From: Parvibaculum sp049303435
Lineage (GTDB): Bacteria; Pseudomonadota; Alphaproteobacteria; Parvibaculales; Parvibaculaceae
NCBI GenBank assembly: GCA_049303435.1
Contig: JBAQNC010000118.1
Span: 1 to 12,624, forward strand
DNA: 12,624 bases
Direction of reading: 5' to 3'
Both the position numbers and the translations under genes were made by a program. The notes below the pieces were generated by a model. The model was not told the DNA's origin. It saw only the letters and a program-made list of their open reading frames with translations, and did not search any database. Below, in pieces: positions 5,610 through 12,624 of the stretch (position 1 is the stretch's first letter; each line of letters begins with the position of its first letter).

Positions 5610-6455
5610 TCAGTTCCGTTCGCGGCGGGCAAGAAAGGCGAGGCGTTCGAAGAGGTGAACGTCCTGTTCGTTCTTCAGCAGCGCGCCGTGGAGCGGCGGG
5701 ATGAGCTTCGAAGGATCTTTTTCGCGCAGGGTTTCGGGCGAGATATCCTCGGAGAGGAGAAGTTTCAGCCAGTCGATCAGTTCCGATGTCGAGGGCTTCT
5801 TCTTGAGGCCCGGCACTTCGCGGATTTCGTAGAAGATGTTCAGCGCTTCCTGAACCAGCTTGCCCTTGAGACCGGGGAAGTGGACGTCGATGATGGCGCG
5901 CATCGTGTCTTCATCGGGGAACTTGATGTAGTGAAAGAAGCAGCGGCGCAGGAAGGCGTCCGGCAGTTCTTTCTCGTTGTTCGAGGTGATGATGACGATG
6001 GGGCGCTGGGCGGCCTTGATCACCTGGTCGGTTTCGTAAACGTAGAATTCCATGCGATCGAGTTCCTGAAGCAGGTCGTTCGGGAATTCGATGTCGGCCT
6101 TGTCGATTTCGTCGATCAGCAGGATCGGGCGGTTCGGGCGCTCGAAGGCCTCCCAGAGCTTGCCCTTGGCAATGTAGTTGCCGATGTCCTTGACGCGCTC
6201 GTCGCCGAGCTGGCTGTCGCGCAGGCGCGTGATGGCGTCATATTCATAGAGGCCCTGCTGGGCCTTGGTGGTCGATTTGATGTTCCAGGTGATGAGTTCG
6301 GCGTTCAGCGCCTTGGAGACTTCTTCGGCCAGCACCGTCTTGCCGGTGCCGGGCTCGCCCTTGATGAGCAGGGGACGCTGAAGCGTTATCGAGGCGTTAA
6401 CGGCGATGCGCAGGTCTTCGGTAGCAACGTAATTCTCTGTACCTTCGAATTTCAT
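5610..6455 (-). CDS. MoxR-family AAA+ ATPase
   Basis: A 281-residue ATPase. Walker A is GEPGTGKT at residues 33-40 and Walker B is ILLIDE at 111-116. Sensor 1 is IITSNN near 155-160, and an arginine-finger type FLRRCFF lies at 168-174. The helix-2 insert region (ELDRMEFYVYE) and the small lid domain with PSTSELIDWLKLLL are typical of the MoxR branch. It should assemble as a ring that hydrolyses ATP and acts on a protein client together with the CoxE-like VWA protein encoded 24 bp downstream. The start at 6455 fits the family N-terminus, with a purine-rich GAGAGAAAG upstream as a weak ribosome-binding site. The antisense strand here also carries a long open frame, which is a shadow. Confidence 0.92.
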   Translation of the reverse strand: MKFEGTENYVATEDLRIAVNASITLQRPLLIKGEPGTGKTVLAEEVSKALNAELITWNIKSTTKAQQGLYEYDAITRLRDSQLGDERVKDIGNYIAKGKLWEAFERPNRPILLIDEIDKADIEFPNDLLQELDRMEFYVYETDQVIKAAQRPIVIITSNNEKELPDAFLRRCFFHYIKFPDEDTMRAIIDVHFPGLKGKLVQEALNIFYEIREVPGLKKKPSTSELIDWLKLLLSEDISPETLREKDPSKLIPPLHGALLKNEQDVHLFERLAFLARRERN

Positions 6456-6517
6456 TTGTATCGGCTTTCTCTCGGGGCATCGAATGACGCCCGCATGGCA
6501 ATATCTGGACGGAACAG

Positions 6518-6546
6518 AAACTACGGTGTGGATGGCAAGCGTTCAA
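6518..6546 (-). promoter_or_regulatory. Possible sigma-70 type promoter of the MoxR-VWA operon
   Basis: On the minus strand TTGAAC (6546-6541) and TAGTTT (6523-6518) are 17 bases apart, the preferred -35/-10 spacing. The start of the MoxR gene is about 60 bases downstream. The -10 box is a poor match to TATAAT, so this is only a candidate. Confidence 0.3.
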
Positions 6547-6594
6547 GACAAACGCCACTTCCCCGTTGAGGGACAGCTGTGCGTTTGCGTGCAG

Positions 6595-6620
6595 GTGCCG
6601 GGCAAAACTTGCCGAGAGGC
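6595..6620 (+). promoter_or_regulatory. Candidate ftr-like (FlbD) operator upstream of flgE
   Basis: An inverted repeat GGCAA-AAC-TTGCC at 6601-6613 lies within CCGGGCAAAACTTGCCGAG. In form and position, about 107 bp upstream of the predicted sigma-54 start site, it resembles the ftr sites bound by the activator FlbD in Caulobacter late flagellar promoters. Regulation by FlbD is an inference from this similarity; no flbD gene is in the window. Confidence 0.5.
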
Positions 6621-6633
6621 GGCGAAAAACACC

Positions 6634-6685
6634 CTTAAAGATCCATGTATATTAAGATAACTATCTGATTTTATTATATTTTCTG
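6634..6685 (+). promoter_or_regulatory. AT-rich tract between the ftr-like site and the -24/-12 promoter
   Basis: About 50 bases are strikingly AT-rich compared with the surrounding GC-rich DNA, ending in TTTTATTATATTTTCTG just before the -24 box. In sigma-54 flagellar promoters such tracts often hold an integration host factor site that bends DNA between activator and polymerase. No strong match to the IHF consensus is visible, so this is a positional inference. Confidence 0.35.
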
Positions 6686-6687
6686 TC

Positions 6688-6703
6688 TGGCCCGCTCCTT
6701 GCT
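6688..6703 (+). promoter_or_regulatory. Sigma-54 (RpoN) promoter of flgE
   Basis: TGGCCCG-N4-TTGCT matches the -24/-12 consensus TGGCACG-N4-TTGCW at all positions but one, with the required 12-base distance between the GG and GC dinucleotides. Transcription would begin near 6714, giving a leader of about 40 bases before flgE. It probably serves flgE-flgK-flgL as one unit, since no promoter is evident in the short gaps between these genes. Confidence 0.75.
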
Positions 6704-6753
6704 CCTTCTGGTTCAAGCATTCGTGCATCTGTACATCGGCATGGAGACAAGCC

Positions 6754-8172
6754 ATGAGTTTCTTTGGGTCAATGACCACCGCGATCACCGGCATCCGCGC
6801 GCAGTCCAGCGCGCTTGGGTATATTTCCGACAACATCGCGAACAGCCAGACGACCGGCTTCAAGCGTACAGACGCTAATTTCTATGACATCGTCACGGCG
6901 TCGAACGCCAATTTTCATCAACCCGGCGCGGTTGTGGCCAAACCCGGCTATACCAATACGGTGCAAGGATCGGTGGATGCCTCGCAGGTCGCCACCAATA
7001 TGGCGATCAATGGCGAAGGCTTCTTCGTTGTGGCGCAGCGCGTGGCGACGGTGGATAATAACCCGGTTTTCCAGAGCGTGAACTACTACACCCGTCGCGG
7101 CGACTTCTCGATGGACAAGAATGGCTATCTCGTCAATGGCGGCGGCTATTATCTTCAGGGCGTCGCCATCGATCCGGCGACGAACAACCCGGTTGGCGAT
7201 ACGCCGAGCGTGATGCAGGTCAACAACAGCTTCCTCGCGGCACAGCAAACAACGGGCATCAAATATACGGCCAATCTGCCCAATGTGCCCCAGACGGCGC
7301 ATGCGTCCGCTGTCGGCAATACGCCGGGCAGCGAGTTGCTGATGACGGCGGCGGAAATCGCGGGCGGCACGACGTTCGCCAATGATCCGACAGGCGCGGG
7401 CCCCGGTGATGGCGTCATTCAGGCCAATGACGAACAGAATTTCCTCGATCGTTCCGTCTCCGGCGGCGCTATCACCGCTTATGACGGGCAGGGCAATCCG
7501 GTCAACGTCCAGATCCGCTGGGTCAAGACCAACAATGCCGCCGATGACGCCGGCACGGGTGGTGGCGATACATGGATGGCTTTCTACAAGTCCAATGACA
7601 GCGCCACGGGCACGACTGCCAAATGGACGGGCATGGGGCAGGCCTATCAGTTCAATTCGACCGGCCAGCTTACGCCCGCCGTCGACTCAATGACGATATC
7701 CAATCTGACTGTCAACGGCGACAATCTTGGTAATGTGACCCTGACGCATGGTCCGGGCAACATGACCCAGTTCGCTGACAACAATGGCACGGTGACGGTC
7801 AACAAGATCGAGCAGGACGGCTATGCCTCCGGCGAGCTTGTGAATGTGGCCGTGGGCGCCAATGGTCGTGTGACGGGCACTTACACGAACGGCAAGACGA
7901 TCGACATCTTCCAGGTGTCGCTTGCCAAGTTCAACAATCCCAATGGCTTGCAGAAGATGAACGGCACGGCTTTCGCCGAGACGCAGGAATCGGGTGCAGC
8001 CATTTCGGGCGGTACGGGCGACATTATTGCGTCGTCTCTCGAAGCCTCGAATGTCGATCTGGCCGATGAGTTCTCAAAGCTCATCGTTGCCCAGCAGGCC
8101 TATACCGCTGGTACGCGTATCATCACGACCTCCGATACGCTGATCCAGGAAACGCTGAATATGAAGCGTTAA
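6754..8172 (+). CDS. flgE: Flagellar hook protein FlgE
   Basis: A 472-residue subunit of the hook, the flexible joint outside the outer membrane. It is exported by the flagellar type III system, and no cleaved signal peptide is seen. The N-terminal rod/hook signature is present: SALGYISDNIANSQTTGFKR, residues 19-38. The conserved MAINGEGFFVV follows at 83-93, and the hook-type pair YYTRRGDFSMDKNGYLVNGGGYYLQG after it. The C-terminal FlgE/F/G segment, about residues 428-472, reads SLEASNVDLADEFSKLIVAQ and onward to ETLNMKR. The middle, roughly 190-300, is the variable surface-exposed domain. GGAG about 8 bases before the ATG supports the start. It is the first gene behind the sigma-54 promoter. 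It is longer than the enteric FlgE (about 400) but normal for alphaproteobacteria. Confidence 0.95.
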   Translation: MSFFGSMTTAITGIRAQSSALGYISDNIANSQTTGFKRTDANFYDIVTASNANFHQPGAVVAKPGYTNTVQGSVDASQVATNMAINGEGFFVVAQRVATVDNNPVFQSVNYYTRRGDFSMDKNGYLVNGGGYYLQGVAIDPATNNPVGDTPSVMQVNNSFLAAQQTTGIKYTANLPNVPQTAHASAVGNTPGSELLMTAAEIAGGTTFANDPTGAGPGDGVIQANDEQNFLDRSVSGGAITAYDGQGNPVNVQIRWVKTNNAADDAGTGGGDTWMAFYKSNDSATGTTAKWTGMGQAYQFNSTGQLTPAVDSMTISNLTVNGDNLGNVTLTHGPGNMTQFADNNGTVTVNKIEQDGYASGELVNVAVGANGRVTGTYTNGKTIDIFQVSLAKFNNPNGLQKMNGTAFAETQESGAAISGGTGDIIASSLEASNVDLADEFSKLIVAQQAYTAGTRIITTSDTLIQETLNMKR

Positions 8173-8206
8173 GGCCAGTCGCACTGAAATCAGGGTCTGA
8201 ACCAGA

Positions 8207-10081
8207 ATGAGCCTTTATTCCGCCATCGGCAGCGCTATCAGCGGACTCAACGCGAGTCAGGCCGCGCTCGATCTTGTTTCGCGCAATATCGCGAATGCAA
8301 ATACGGCGGGCTATACGGCCAAGACGTCAGTCGTTGCGGATAACATTGCCGGTGGTGAAGGCATCGGGGTGCGGATCCTTGCCGCCACCCGCAATGTCGA
8401 CAGCTTTCTGCAGGCCCAGATTCGTACCGAAACGGGGAAGTCCTCAAAGCTCGATGTCTATGACAAGTTCCTGTCGCGCGTGAACGGTATGTTCGGCGCG
8501 CCGGACAGCCAGACGTCGATGGCGGCGTCGGTCACGGCGATGATCTCCAAGCTTCAGGCCGTTGCGACATCGCCAGACGATCCGGCGGCCCGCCAGACGT
8601 TTCTCAATTCGGCGACAAATCTTGCCTCGCAACTCAACTCCATGACCCAGCAGTTGCAGGGCATGCGTCTGGAAGCGGAGCAGAGCATTTCGACGGCGGT
8701 CGGCACTGCCAACACCCAGCTCAAGACAATTGCCGCGCTGAACAATCAGATCGCACAGCGTCAGGCGACCAATGTGTCCGTTGCCGATCTTCAGGATCAG
8801 CGCGACGCCGCGGTCGACAAGTTATCCACGCTGATGGATATCAAGTCGGTCGCTCGCGACGATGGTACGATTGCCGTGTTCACCGGCGGGGGACAACTTC
8901 TCCTCGACAAGCAGCCGGTGACATTGTCCTTCGACGAACACACCAGTATCGATGCGACGTCGAGCTATAGCCTTGATCCGTCGAATCGCACCGTCGGCAC
9001 GATCACATTGCAGAATGGTACGACCTCCGTCGATCTGATCGCGTCTGGTGCTTTCCGGTTCGGTGCGATTTCCGGCTATCTCGACATGCGCGACAAGGTT
9101 CTGCCTCAGGCACAGGCGCAGCTTGACGAACTGGCGGGTCAGTTGGCGAGCTCCATGTCTCAGGAAACCGTGCCTGGCGCAGCGGTGACAAGCGGCGCGG
9201 CGACGGGCTTTGGTGTCGATACCAGTGCGCTTCTGTCGGGTAATTCCGTCAATCTGACCTATACCGATACGCCTGGCGGGACAGAGCACAAGATCACTTT
9301 CGTCAAGGTGATGGATCCCTCGACGTTGCCGCTTGCCAATACGGCGACGGCCAACCCCAATGACACAGTCGTCGGCATCAATTTCAATCAGCCGATTGCG
9401 GGTATCGTAGCCGACATGCAGGCGGCGCTTCCGGCTTCGGTCGTGGTGTCGAACCCGAGCGGCAATGTCGTCGACTTTGTCGATGATGGTGTGGCGGGGA
9501 CAAGTGACGTCAATGCCGTCAGCGCTACGGTCACGTCCACCGCCCTTGCGGATTCAGGTACAGGCCTATCGCTGTTCGTCGATGGCAACGGCCAGAAGTC
9601 CTATTCGGGCAGTCTCGACAATCCGCCTCAGGTGACGGGCTTTGCCGGTCGCATCATGGTCAATTCCGCCGTGCTTGCCGATGACACTTCACTTGTCGTT
9701 TACAGCACCAGCCCGCAGACATCGATTGGCGATGATATGCGCCCCAATGATTTGCTGGCCCGTCTCGGCGACACGAGCCGTCAATATTCGTCGCAGACGG
9801 GGATTGGCAGCGTAACGACGCCATTCAGCGGATCGGTGGATAGTTTCGCTCGCCGGATCGTGGCGGTGCAGGCTGCGGCGGCGCAGAGCGCGTCGGATAA
9901 TTCGACGGCGCAGTCCACGGTGTCGGATGCGCTGAAGCAGAAATTTGACAGTGAGACGGGCGTCAATATCGACAATGAGATGTCGAACCTGATCACGTTC
10001 CAGAATGCCTATGCCGCGAATGCGCGGGTCATTACGACGGTAAAACAACTCTTTGATGTTCTTCTGAGCATCGGAAGGTAA
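8207..10081 (+). CDS. flgK: Flagellar hook-associated protein 1 FlgK
   Basis: A 624-residue hook-filament junction protein. The N-terminal axial signature is MSLYSAIGSAISGLNASQAA followed by SRNIANANTAGYT (residues 25-37). A coiled-coil-prone D1 region spans about 90-215 (SMTQQLQGMRLEAEQSISTA...IAALNNQIAQRQA). The C-terminal D0 helix covers about 590-624 (NLITFQNAYAANARVITTVK, then QLFDVLLSIGR). The centre, roughly 310-480, is a beta-rich variable domain. The start is chosen by homology; the ribosome-binding site is poor (CAGGGTCTGAACCAGA). It lies 34 bp after flgE and 3 bp before flgL, so translation along the mRNA is likely coupled with flgL. Confidence 0.95.
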   Translation: MSLYSAIGSAISGLNASQAALDLVSRNIANANTAGYTAKTSVVADNIAGGEGIGVRILAATRNVDSFLQAQIRTETGKSSKLDVYDKFLSRVNGMFGAPDSQTSMAASVTAMISKLQAVATSPDDPAARQTFLNSATNLASQLNSMTQQLQGMRLEAEQSISTAVGTANTQLKTIAALNNQIAQRQATNVSVADLQDQRDAAVDKLSTLMDIKSVARDDGTIAVFTGGGQLLLDKQPVTLSFDEHTSIDATSSYSLDPSNRTVGTITLQNGTTSVDLIASGAFRFGAISGYLDMRDKVLPQAQAQLDELAGQLASSMSQETVPGAAVTSGAATGFGVDTSALLSGNSVNLTYTDTPGGTEHKITFVKVMDPSTLPLANTATANPNDTVVGINFNQPIAGIVADMQAALPASVVVSNPSGNVVDFVDDGVAGTSDVNAVSATVTSTALADSGTGLSLFVDGNGQKSYSGSLDNPPQVTGFAGRIMVNSAVLADDTSLVVYSTSPQTSIGDDMRPNDLLARLGDTSRQYSSQTGIGSVTTPFSGSVDSFARRIVAVQAAAAQSASDNSTAQSTVSDALKQKFDSETGVNIDNEMSNLITFQNAYAANARVITTVKQLFDVLLSIGR

Positions 10082-10084
10082 GTC

Positions 10085-11569
10085 ATGCAGATTTCCTCAT
10101 ACGCCCAGTCCCTGTCGATGCGGAATAGCATCAACACGATTCAGACACAGCTTCAGGATCTGCAAAGGCAGCTCACGACTGGTCTCAAGACTGATAGCTA
10201 TGCGGGTCTGGGGGATTCGCGTTCGCTTGTGCTGGCGCTCAACAATCAGGTGAGCGCGTCCAACTCCTATCTCAGCACGATCCAGACGACACAGTTGCGG
10301 TTGAAGTCGAGCATGGATGCGCTGACCAGCATGAACAACGTTGCGTCGGAGTTGAAGAGCGGCAGCCTGACGAGCAAGTTCAATCTGACGAGTGGCGGTC
10401 AGACTGACCTTCAGATCACGGCTGGCATGCGCCTGAGCGAAGTGGTCGATCTCCTCAATCTGAATGTGGGCGACCGTCAGCTCTTTGCCGGGAAAGATAC
10501 CCAGACCACACCGGTCGTCAGTTCCGACCTTATGCTCAACGGGGATACGACGCGCGCCGGCCTTAAGACGGTGATCGCGCAGCGCAACGCTGCCGATCTG
10601 GGCGATGGCAAGGGGCGTCTGACGCTTTCGACGCCTGTGGCCAATACCGTTTCTCTCGGCGAAGATGTGGCGGGGAGTCCTTTCGGCTTCAAGCTTTCCA
10701 ACGTCAGCTCGACGCTGGGCGGCGCCACGGTGACTGGGCCGACAGGCTCACCCGCGACGGTCGACGTCGCCTTTGGCGCGACCCTGCCGAGCGAAGGTCA
10801 GAGCCTATCGCTCGATCTCAATCTGCCGGATGGCACCACGACGACGGTGACTCTGACGGCGACGACCGCGTCCCCCGCAGCCGCCGGTCAGTTCACGATC
10901 GGAGCGGATGCGGCGACTACGGCCACCAATTTTCAGACGGCGCTGGACGCCTCGCTGCAGACGGAGGCCAAAACCTCGCTCGTTTCGGCTTCGACGGTGC
11001 AGGCTGGCAATGACTTCTTCGGTAATCCACCTACGCGTGTCGATGGCCCGCCTTATGACACTGCTATCGCGACGGTGGCCGGGACGGCCAATGACACGGT
11101 CTTCTGGTACCAGGGGGATACGAGCGGCACGGCGGGGAACAACTTCATCGCCACGATTGGCGATGGGGCGCAGGTTGCTTATGGCGCCCGCGCAGACCAG
11201 AGTGCACTTAGCACTATTGTCAAAAATGCGGCAATTCTGGCAGCTGTTTCCTATACGGGGACAGATAGCACGGAAGCAGGCGCCTATTCGCAGCTCATCA
11301 AGCGTACCGGCTCGTCGCTGAACTATGACAATGGCGGGCAGACGTTGCAGGGCGTGATCACTGATCTTGGTCTGAAGTCTTCAACTCTTGATACGGCGCA
11401 GAGCAATCTGCAGACGCAGATTTCGACAAGCAAAAGCGTGCTTTCCGATACGCAGAATGCCGACGAATACGATGTGGCGACCAAGCTCAACTCGTTGATG
11501 ACACAGCTCCAGGCGAGCTATCAGGTGACGTCGAGTCTTTCCAAGCTGACGCTGGTTTCGTTCCTCTAG
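10085..11569 (+). CDS. flgL: Flagellar hook-associated protein 3 FlgL, enlarged
   Basis: A 494-residue second junction protein, between FlgK and the filament. The flagellin-like N-terminal D0/D1 (MQISSYAQSLSMRNSINTIQ, TQLQDLQRQLTTGLKTDSYA) and the family motif LFAGKDT at 133-139 are clear. The C-terminal helix carries LNSLMTQLQASYQVTSSLSK and ends in LVSFL. E. coli FlgL is 317 residues; the extra length lies in a central beta-rich domain (about 190-380). That domain contains LDLNLPDGTTTTVTLTATT, then FTIGADAATTATNFQTALDA, a module also met in other alphaproteobacterial flagellar proteins. The ribosome-binding site GGAAGG overlaps the stop of flgK (gap 3 bp). The gene ends 20 bp before a bidirectional terminator. 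Confidence 0.92.
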   Translation: MQISSYAQSLSMRNSINTIQTQLQDLQRQLTTGLKTDSYAGLGDSRSLVLALNNQVSASNSYLSTIQTTQLRLKSSMDALTSMNNVASELKSGSLTSKFNLTSGGQTDLQITAGMRLSEVVDLLNLNVGDRQLFAGKDTQTTPVVSSDLMLNGDTTRAGLKTVIAQRNAADLGDGKGRLTLSTPVANTVSLGEDVAGSPFGFKLSNVSSTLGGATVTGPTGSPATVDVAFGATLPSEGQSLSLDLNLPDGTTTTVTLTATTASPAAAGQFTIGADAATTATNFQTALDASLQTEAKTSLVSASTVQAGNDFFGNPPTRVDGPPYDTAIATVAGTANDTVFWYQGDTSGTAGNNFIATIGDGAQVAYGARADQSALSTIVKNAAILAAVSYTGTDSTEAGAYSQLIKRTGSSLNYDNGGQTLQGVITDLGLKSSTLDTAQSNLQTQISTSKSVLSDTQNADEYDVATKLNSLMTQLQASYQVTSSLSKLTLVSFL

Positions 11570-11589
11570 ACGCGCCAATCCGATCAAAC

Positions 11590-11619
11590 AAAAAGGGGCC
11601 AATCGATTGGCCCCTTTTT
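11590..11619. terminator. Bidirectional Rho-independent terminator between flgL and flaF
   Basis: A perfect 30-base palindrome centred between 11604 and 11605. Each arm is AAAAAGGGGCCAATC or its complement, so a G+C-rich stem is flanked by A5 and T5 on both strands. It can end the flgE-flgK-flgL transcript on the plus strand and the flagellin/flbT/flaF transcript on the minus strand. Confidence 0.92.
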
Positions 11620-11645
11620 CGTGTGTGTCGTATTTTCGAGATCGA

Positions 11646-12017
11646 TCAGGCAGGACGTTGCATCAGGCCTGCCGAGATCTGGCGATTGATGTTGATCAGG
11701 ACATCAAGGAGTTCGGGCGCGGGAAGGGTCTGGATTTCCAGGGTGCGTTTGAAGACAAAGATCGAAAGATTGGCAATATTCTGCCGGATCTCCTTGGGGA
11801 GTTCGCTCTCCGGGCTCGTAACCGAAGTGGCAAAGATCGTCCAGATGGTGCGATTGTAGAGCAGGGCGGGTTCAAGGTCGGCGGGCGGCGCATCGCCCCA
11901 GCTCGTCTTGATCTGATTGAACCGGCTGGCGGCCTTCAGGAGGACTGTTGCTTCGGTTTCGCGAGGGTCAGTGCCCGTGCGAGCCGTTTGTGCATAGGCC
12001 TCATGCGCTTTTGACAT
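11646..12017 (-). CDS. flaF: Flagellin synthesis regulator FlaF
   Basis: A 123-residue helical cytosolic protein. The N-terminus AYAQTARTGTDPRETEATVL, the central LLYNRTIWTIFATSV and the C-terminal LSIFVFKRTLEIQTLP with NINRQISAGL are typical of FlaF. In Caulobacter FlaF is needed for flagellin production and works against FlbT, which represses flagellin mRNA translation. The start at 12017 overlaps the end of flbT by 17 bp; GGGAG about 10 bases upstream, inside flbT, would be its ribosome-binding site. The gene ends close to the palindromic terminator shared with flgL. Confidence 0.93.
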   Translation of the reverse strand: MSKAHEAYAQTARTGTDPRETEATVLLKAASRFNQIKTSWGDAPPADLEPALLYNRTIWTIFATSVTSPESELPKEIRQNIANLSIFVFKRTLEIQTLPAPELLDVLININRQISAGLMQRPA

Positions 12018-12393
12018 TCCCCATCAGCTCCCGTTCGTACTCGATCAACTTTCGAGTCTGCTTAAGAGCTTTATACATGTCGCCGGTTAAAATTTTATTG
12101 TTAATGTCATCGATCATCTCCGCTGTGCTTGGCGCTGCCTCGAGCACATCTTTCACCAGCGAAAAATAGAGATCGTGATGTGGGGTCGGGTCCGGAGAGA
12201 GATACATCATCTGGACCATGAGATAGATCTTCTTGCAGGGCGTGTCGGCGTCGTCGAGACGGAGGATATCTTTTTCACGCAAGATCGGTGCATCGCCTTC
12301 GATGAAGAGGCGGGTTCGCTGGTCGTCATTGGTGATCACGCTATCGCCGAGGATAAATCGTTCGCCGGGTTTGAGTTCAACTTTGAGCGCCAT
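12001..12393 (-). CDS. flbT: Flagellin mRNA regulator FlbT
   Basis: A 130-residue protein beginning MALKVELKPGERFILGDSVI, the FlbT signature, with LFIEGDAPILREKDIL near 29-44 and IYLMVQMMYLSP near 56-67. FlbT acts after transcription: in Caulobacter it associates with the 5' leader of flagellin mRNA and limits its translation and stability until the hook is complete. The ATG at 12393 is preferred over upstream codons because it gives the family N-terminus. A GGGGA and an AAGG lie upstream. The reading frame upstream to 12453 translates to non-family sequence. It lies between the flagellin terminator and flaF, with which it overlaps by 17 bp. Confidence 0.94.
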   Translation of the reverse strand: MALKVELKPGERFILGDSVITNDDQRTRLFIEGDAPILREKDILRLDDADTPCKKIYLMVQMMYLSPDPTPHHDLYFSLVKDVLEAAPSTAEMIDDINNKILTGDMYKALKQTRKLIEYERELMGNVKSA

Positions 12394-12499
12394 GGCCTTG
12401 ATCCCCAGTCTGTTTGATTCTCGTGCGTCGATAATAGATGAACGTGGGCCCAAACCGAAGCGGTGGTCGTCTAATGGCGAAAGATCGCATCAAATCCCC

Positions 12500-12532
12500 A
12501 AAAACAAACGGCGGGAACTTCCGTTCCCGCCG
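12500..12532 (-). terminator. Rho-independent terminator of the flagellin gene
   Basis: On the minus strand a 10-bp perfect stem, CGGCGGGAAC / GTTCCCGCCG with loop GGAA, is followed by TTTGTTTTT. It starts 24 bases after the flagellin stop. It should end most flagellin transcripts, so flbT and flaF are either expressed by read-through at lower level or from a weak promoter of their own in the 106 bp before flbT. Confidence 0.92.
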
Positions 12533-12556
12533 TCATTCTGGATCGCTCTGTCTCGA

Positions 12557-12624
12557 TTAACGGATGATCGAGAGGATCGAGGACTGGGCCTGGTTGGACA
12601 GCGACAGAGCCGTCGTCGCCAGAG
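12557..12624 (-). CDS. Flagellin, C-terminal end (truncated at window edge)
   Basis: Only the last 21 codons are present, reading LATTALSLSNQAQSSILSII and a final arginine before TAA. This is the D0 C-terminal helix of bacterial flagellin, which packs in the filament core and interacts with the export machinery. The terminal -ILSIIR or -ILSLFR ending is usual in alphaproteobacteria. The following hairpin terminator, flbT and flaF support the identification. The rest of the gene and its promoter lie right of the window. Confidence 0.9.
   Translation of the reverse strand, partial: LATTALSLSNQAQSSILSIIR

Noticed and set aside
5565..6569. 334-codon plus-strand frame opposite the MoxR ATPase
   Set aside because: The minus strand encodes intact Walker A, Walker B and sensor motifs. 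The plus-strand product is an acidic/hydrophobic shadow.
6631..6654. Possible CtrA box (two TTAA half-sites) before flgE
   Set aside because: The half-sites are 13 bases apart; CtrA needs about 7.
8173..8206. Separate promoter for flgK
   Set aside because: The gap of 34 bp has no -24/-12 or -35/-10 match; read-through from flgE is sufficient.
1..12624. Defence island, prophage, integron or CRISPR array
   Set aside because: No nuclease, restriction, toxin-antitoxin, integrase or regularly spaced repeats were found; the genes are ordinary chromosomal and flagellar ones.

Overview
The window looks like chromosomal DNA of a flagellated alphaproteobacterium, most likely in the Hyphomicrobiales (Rhizobiales) or a related group. 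The evidence is the pairing of FlbT and FlaF, which are flagellin regulators essentially confined to alphaproteobacteria. The flgE-flgK-flgL gene order facing a flaF-flbT-flagellin block, a sigma-54 type promoter with an ftr-like palindrome before flgE, and the dispersed alphaproteobacterial palindromic repeat near base 1200 fit the same origin. No genus can be named from the sequence alone. Codon use and GC content look even throughout. I see no integrase, transposase, tRNA, rRNA or CRISPR array.

Bases 1-1260 hold an electron-transfer pair: the 3' two thirds of a thioredoxin-reductase-like ferredoxin-NADP+ reductase, then an adrenodoxin-type [2Fe-2S] ferredoxin. A composite palindromic repeat of about 96 bp closes the pair. 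Bases 1270-3390 hold an AhpD/carboxymuconolactone-decarboxylase-like protein on the minus strand. Divergent from it are a 286-residue protein that I tentatively place near the UPF0280 (ApbE-like) family and a class I SAM-dependent methyltransferase. A 25-bp tandem duplication then carries both stop codons of a convergent gene pair.

Bases 3383-6455 are entirely minus strand. In transcription order they encode a MoxR-family AAA+ ATPase, a CoxE-like VWA-domain protein, a small four-helix membrane protein whose expected ATGA overlap start reads CTGA, and two small paralogous lipoproteins. MoxR and VWA partners typically work together as a chaperone or metal-insertion type module. No enzyme target is visible nearby.

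Bases 6456-12624 are the flagellar region. A candidate sigma-54 promoter, with an ftr-like element about 107 bp upstream of the predicted start site, drives flgE (hook), flgK and flgL (hook-filament junction). These end at a perfect 30-bp palindromic terminator shared with the opposing flaF gene. On the minus strand a flagellin gene enters from the right edge (only its last 21 codons are present), ends at a strong hairpin terminator, and is followed by flbT and flaF, which overlap by 17 bp.

Nothing here is a clear new defence or mobile system. The best leads are the paired small lipoproteins, the tandem duplication of a whole convergent spacer including both stop codons, the CTG start question, the divergent UPF0280-like protein, the enlarged FlgL, and the flgE promoter architecture.
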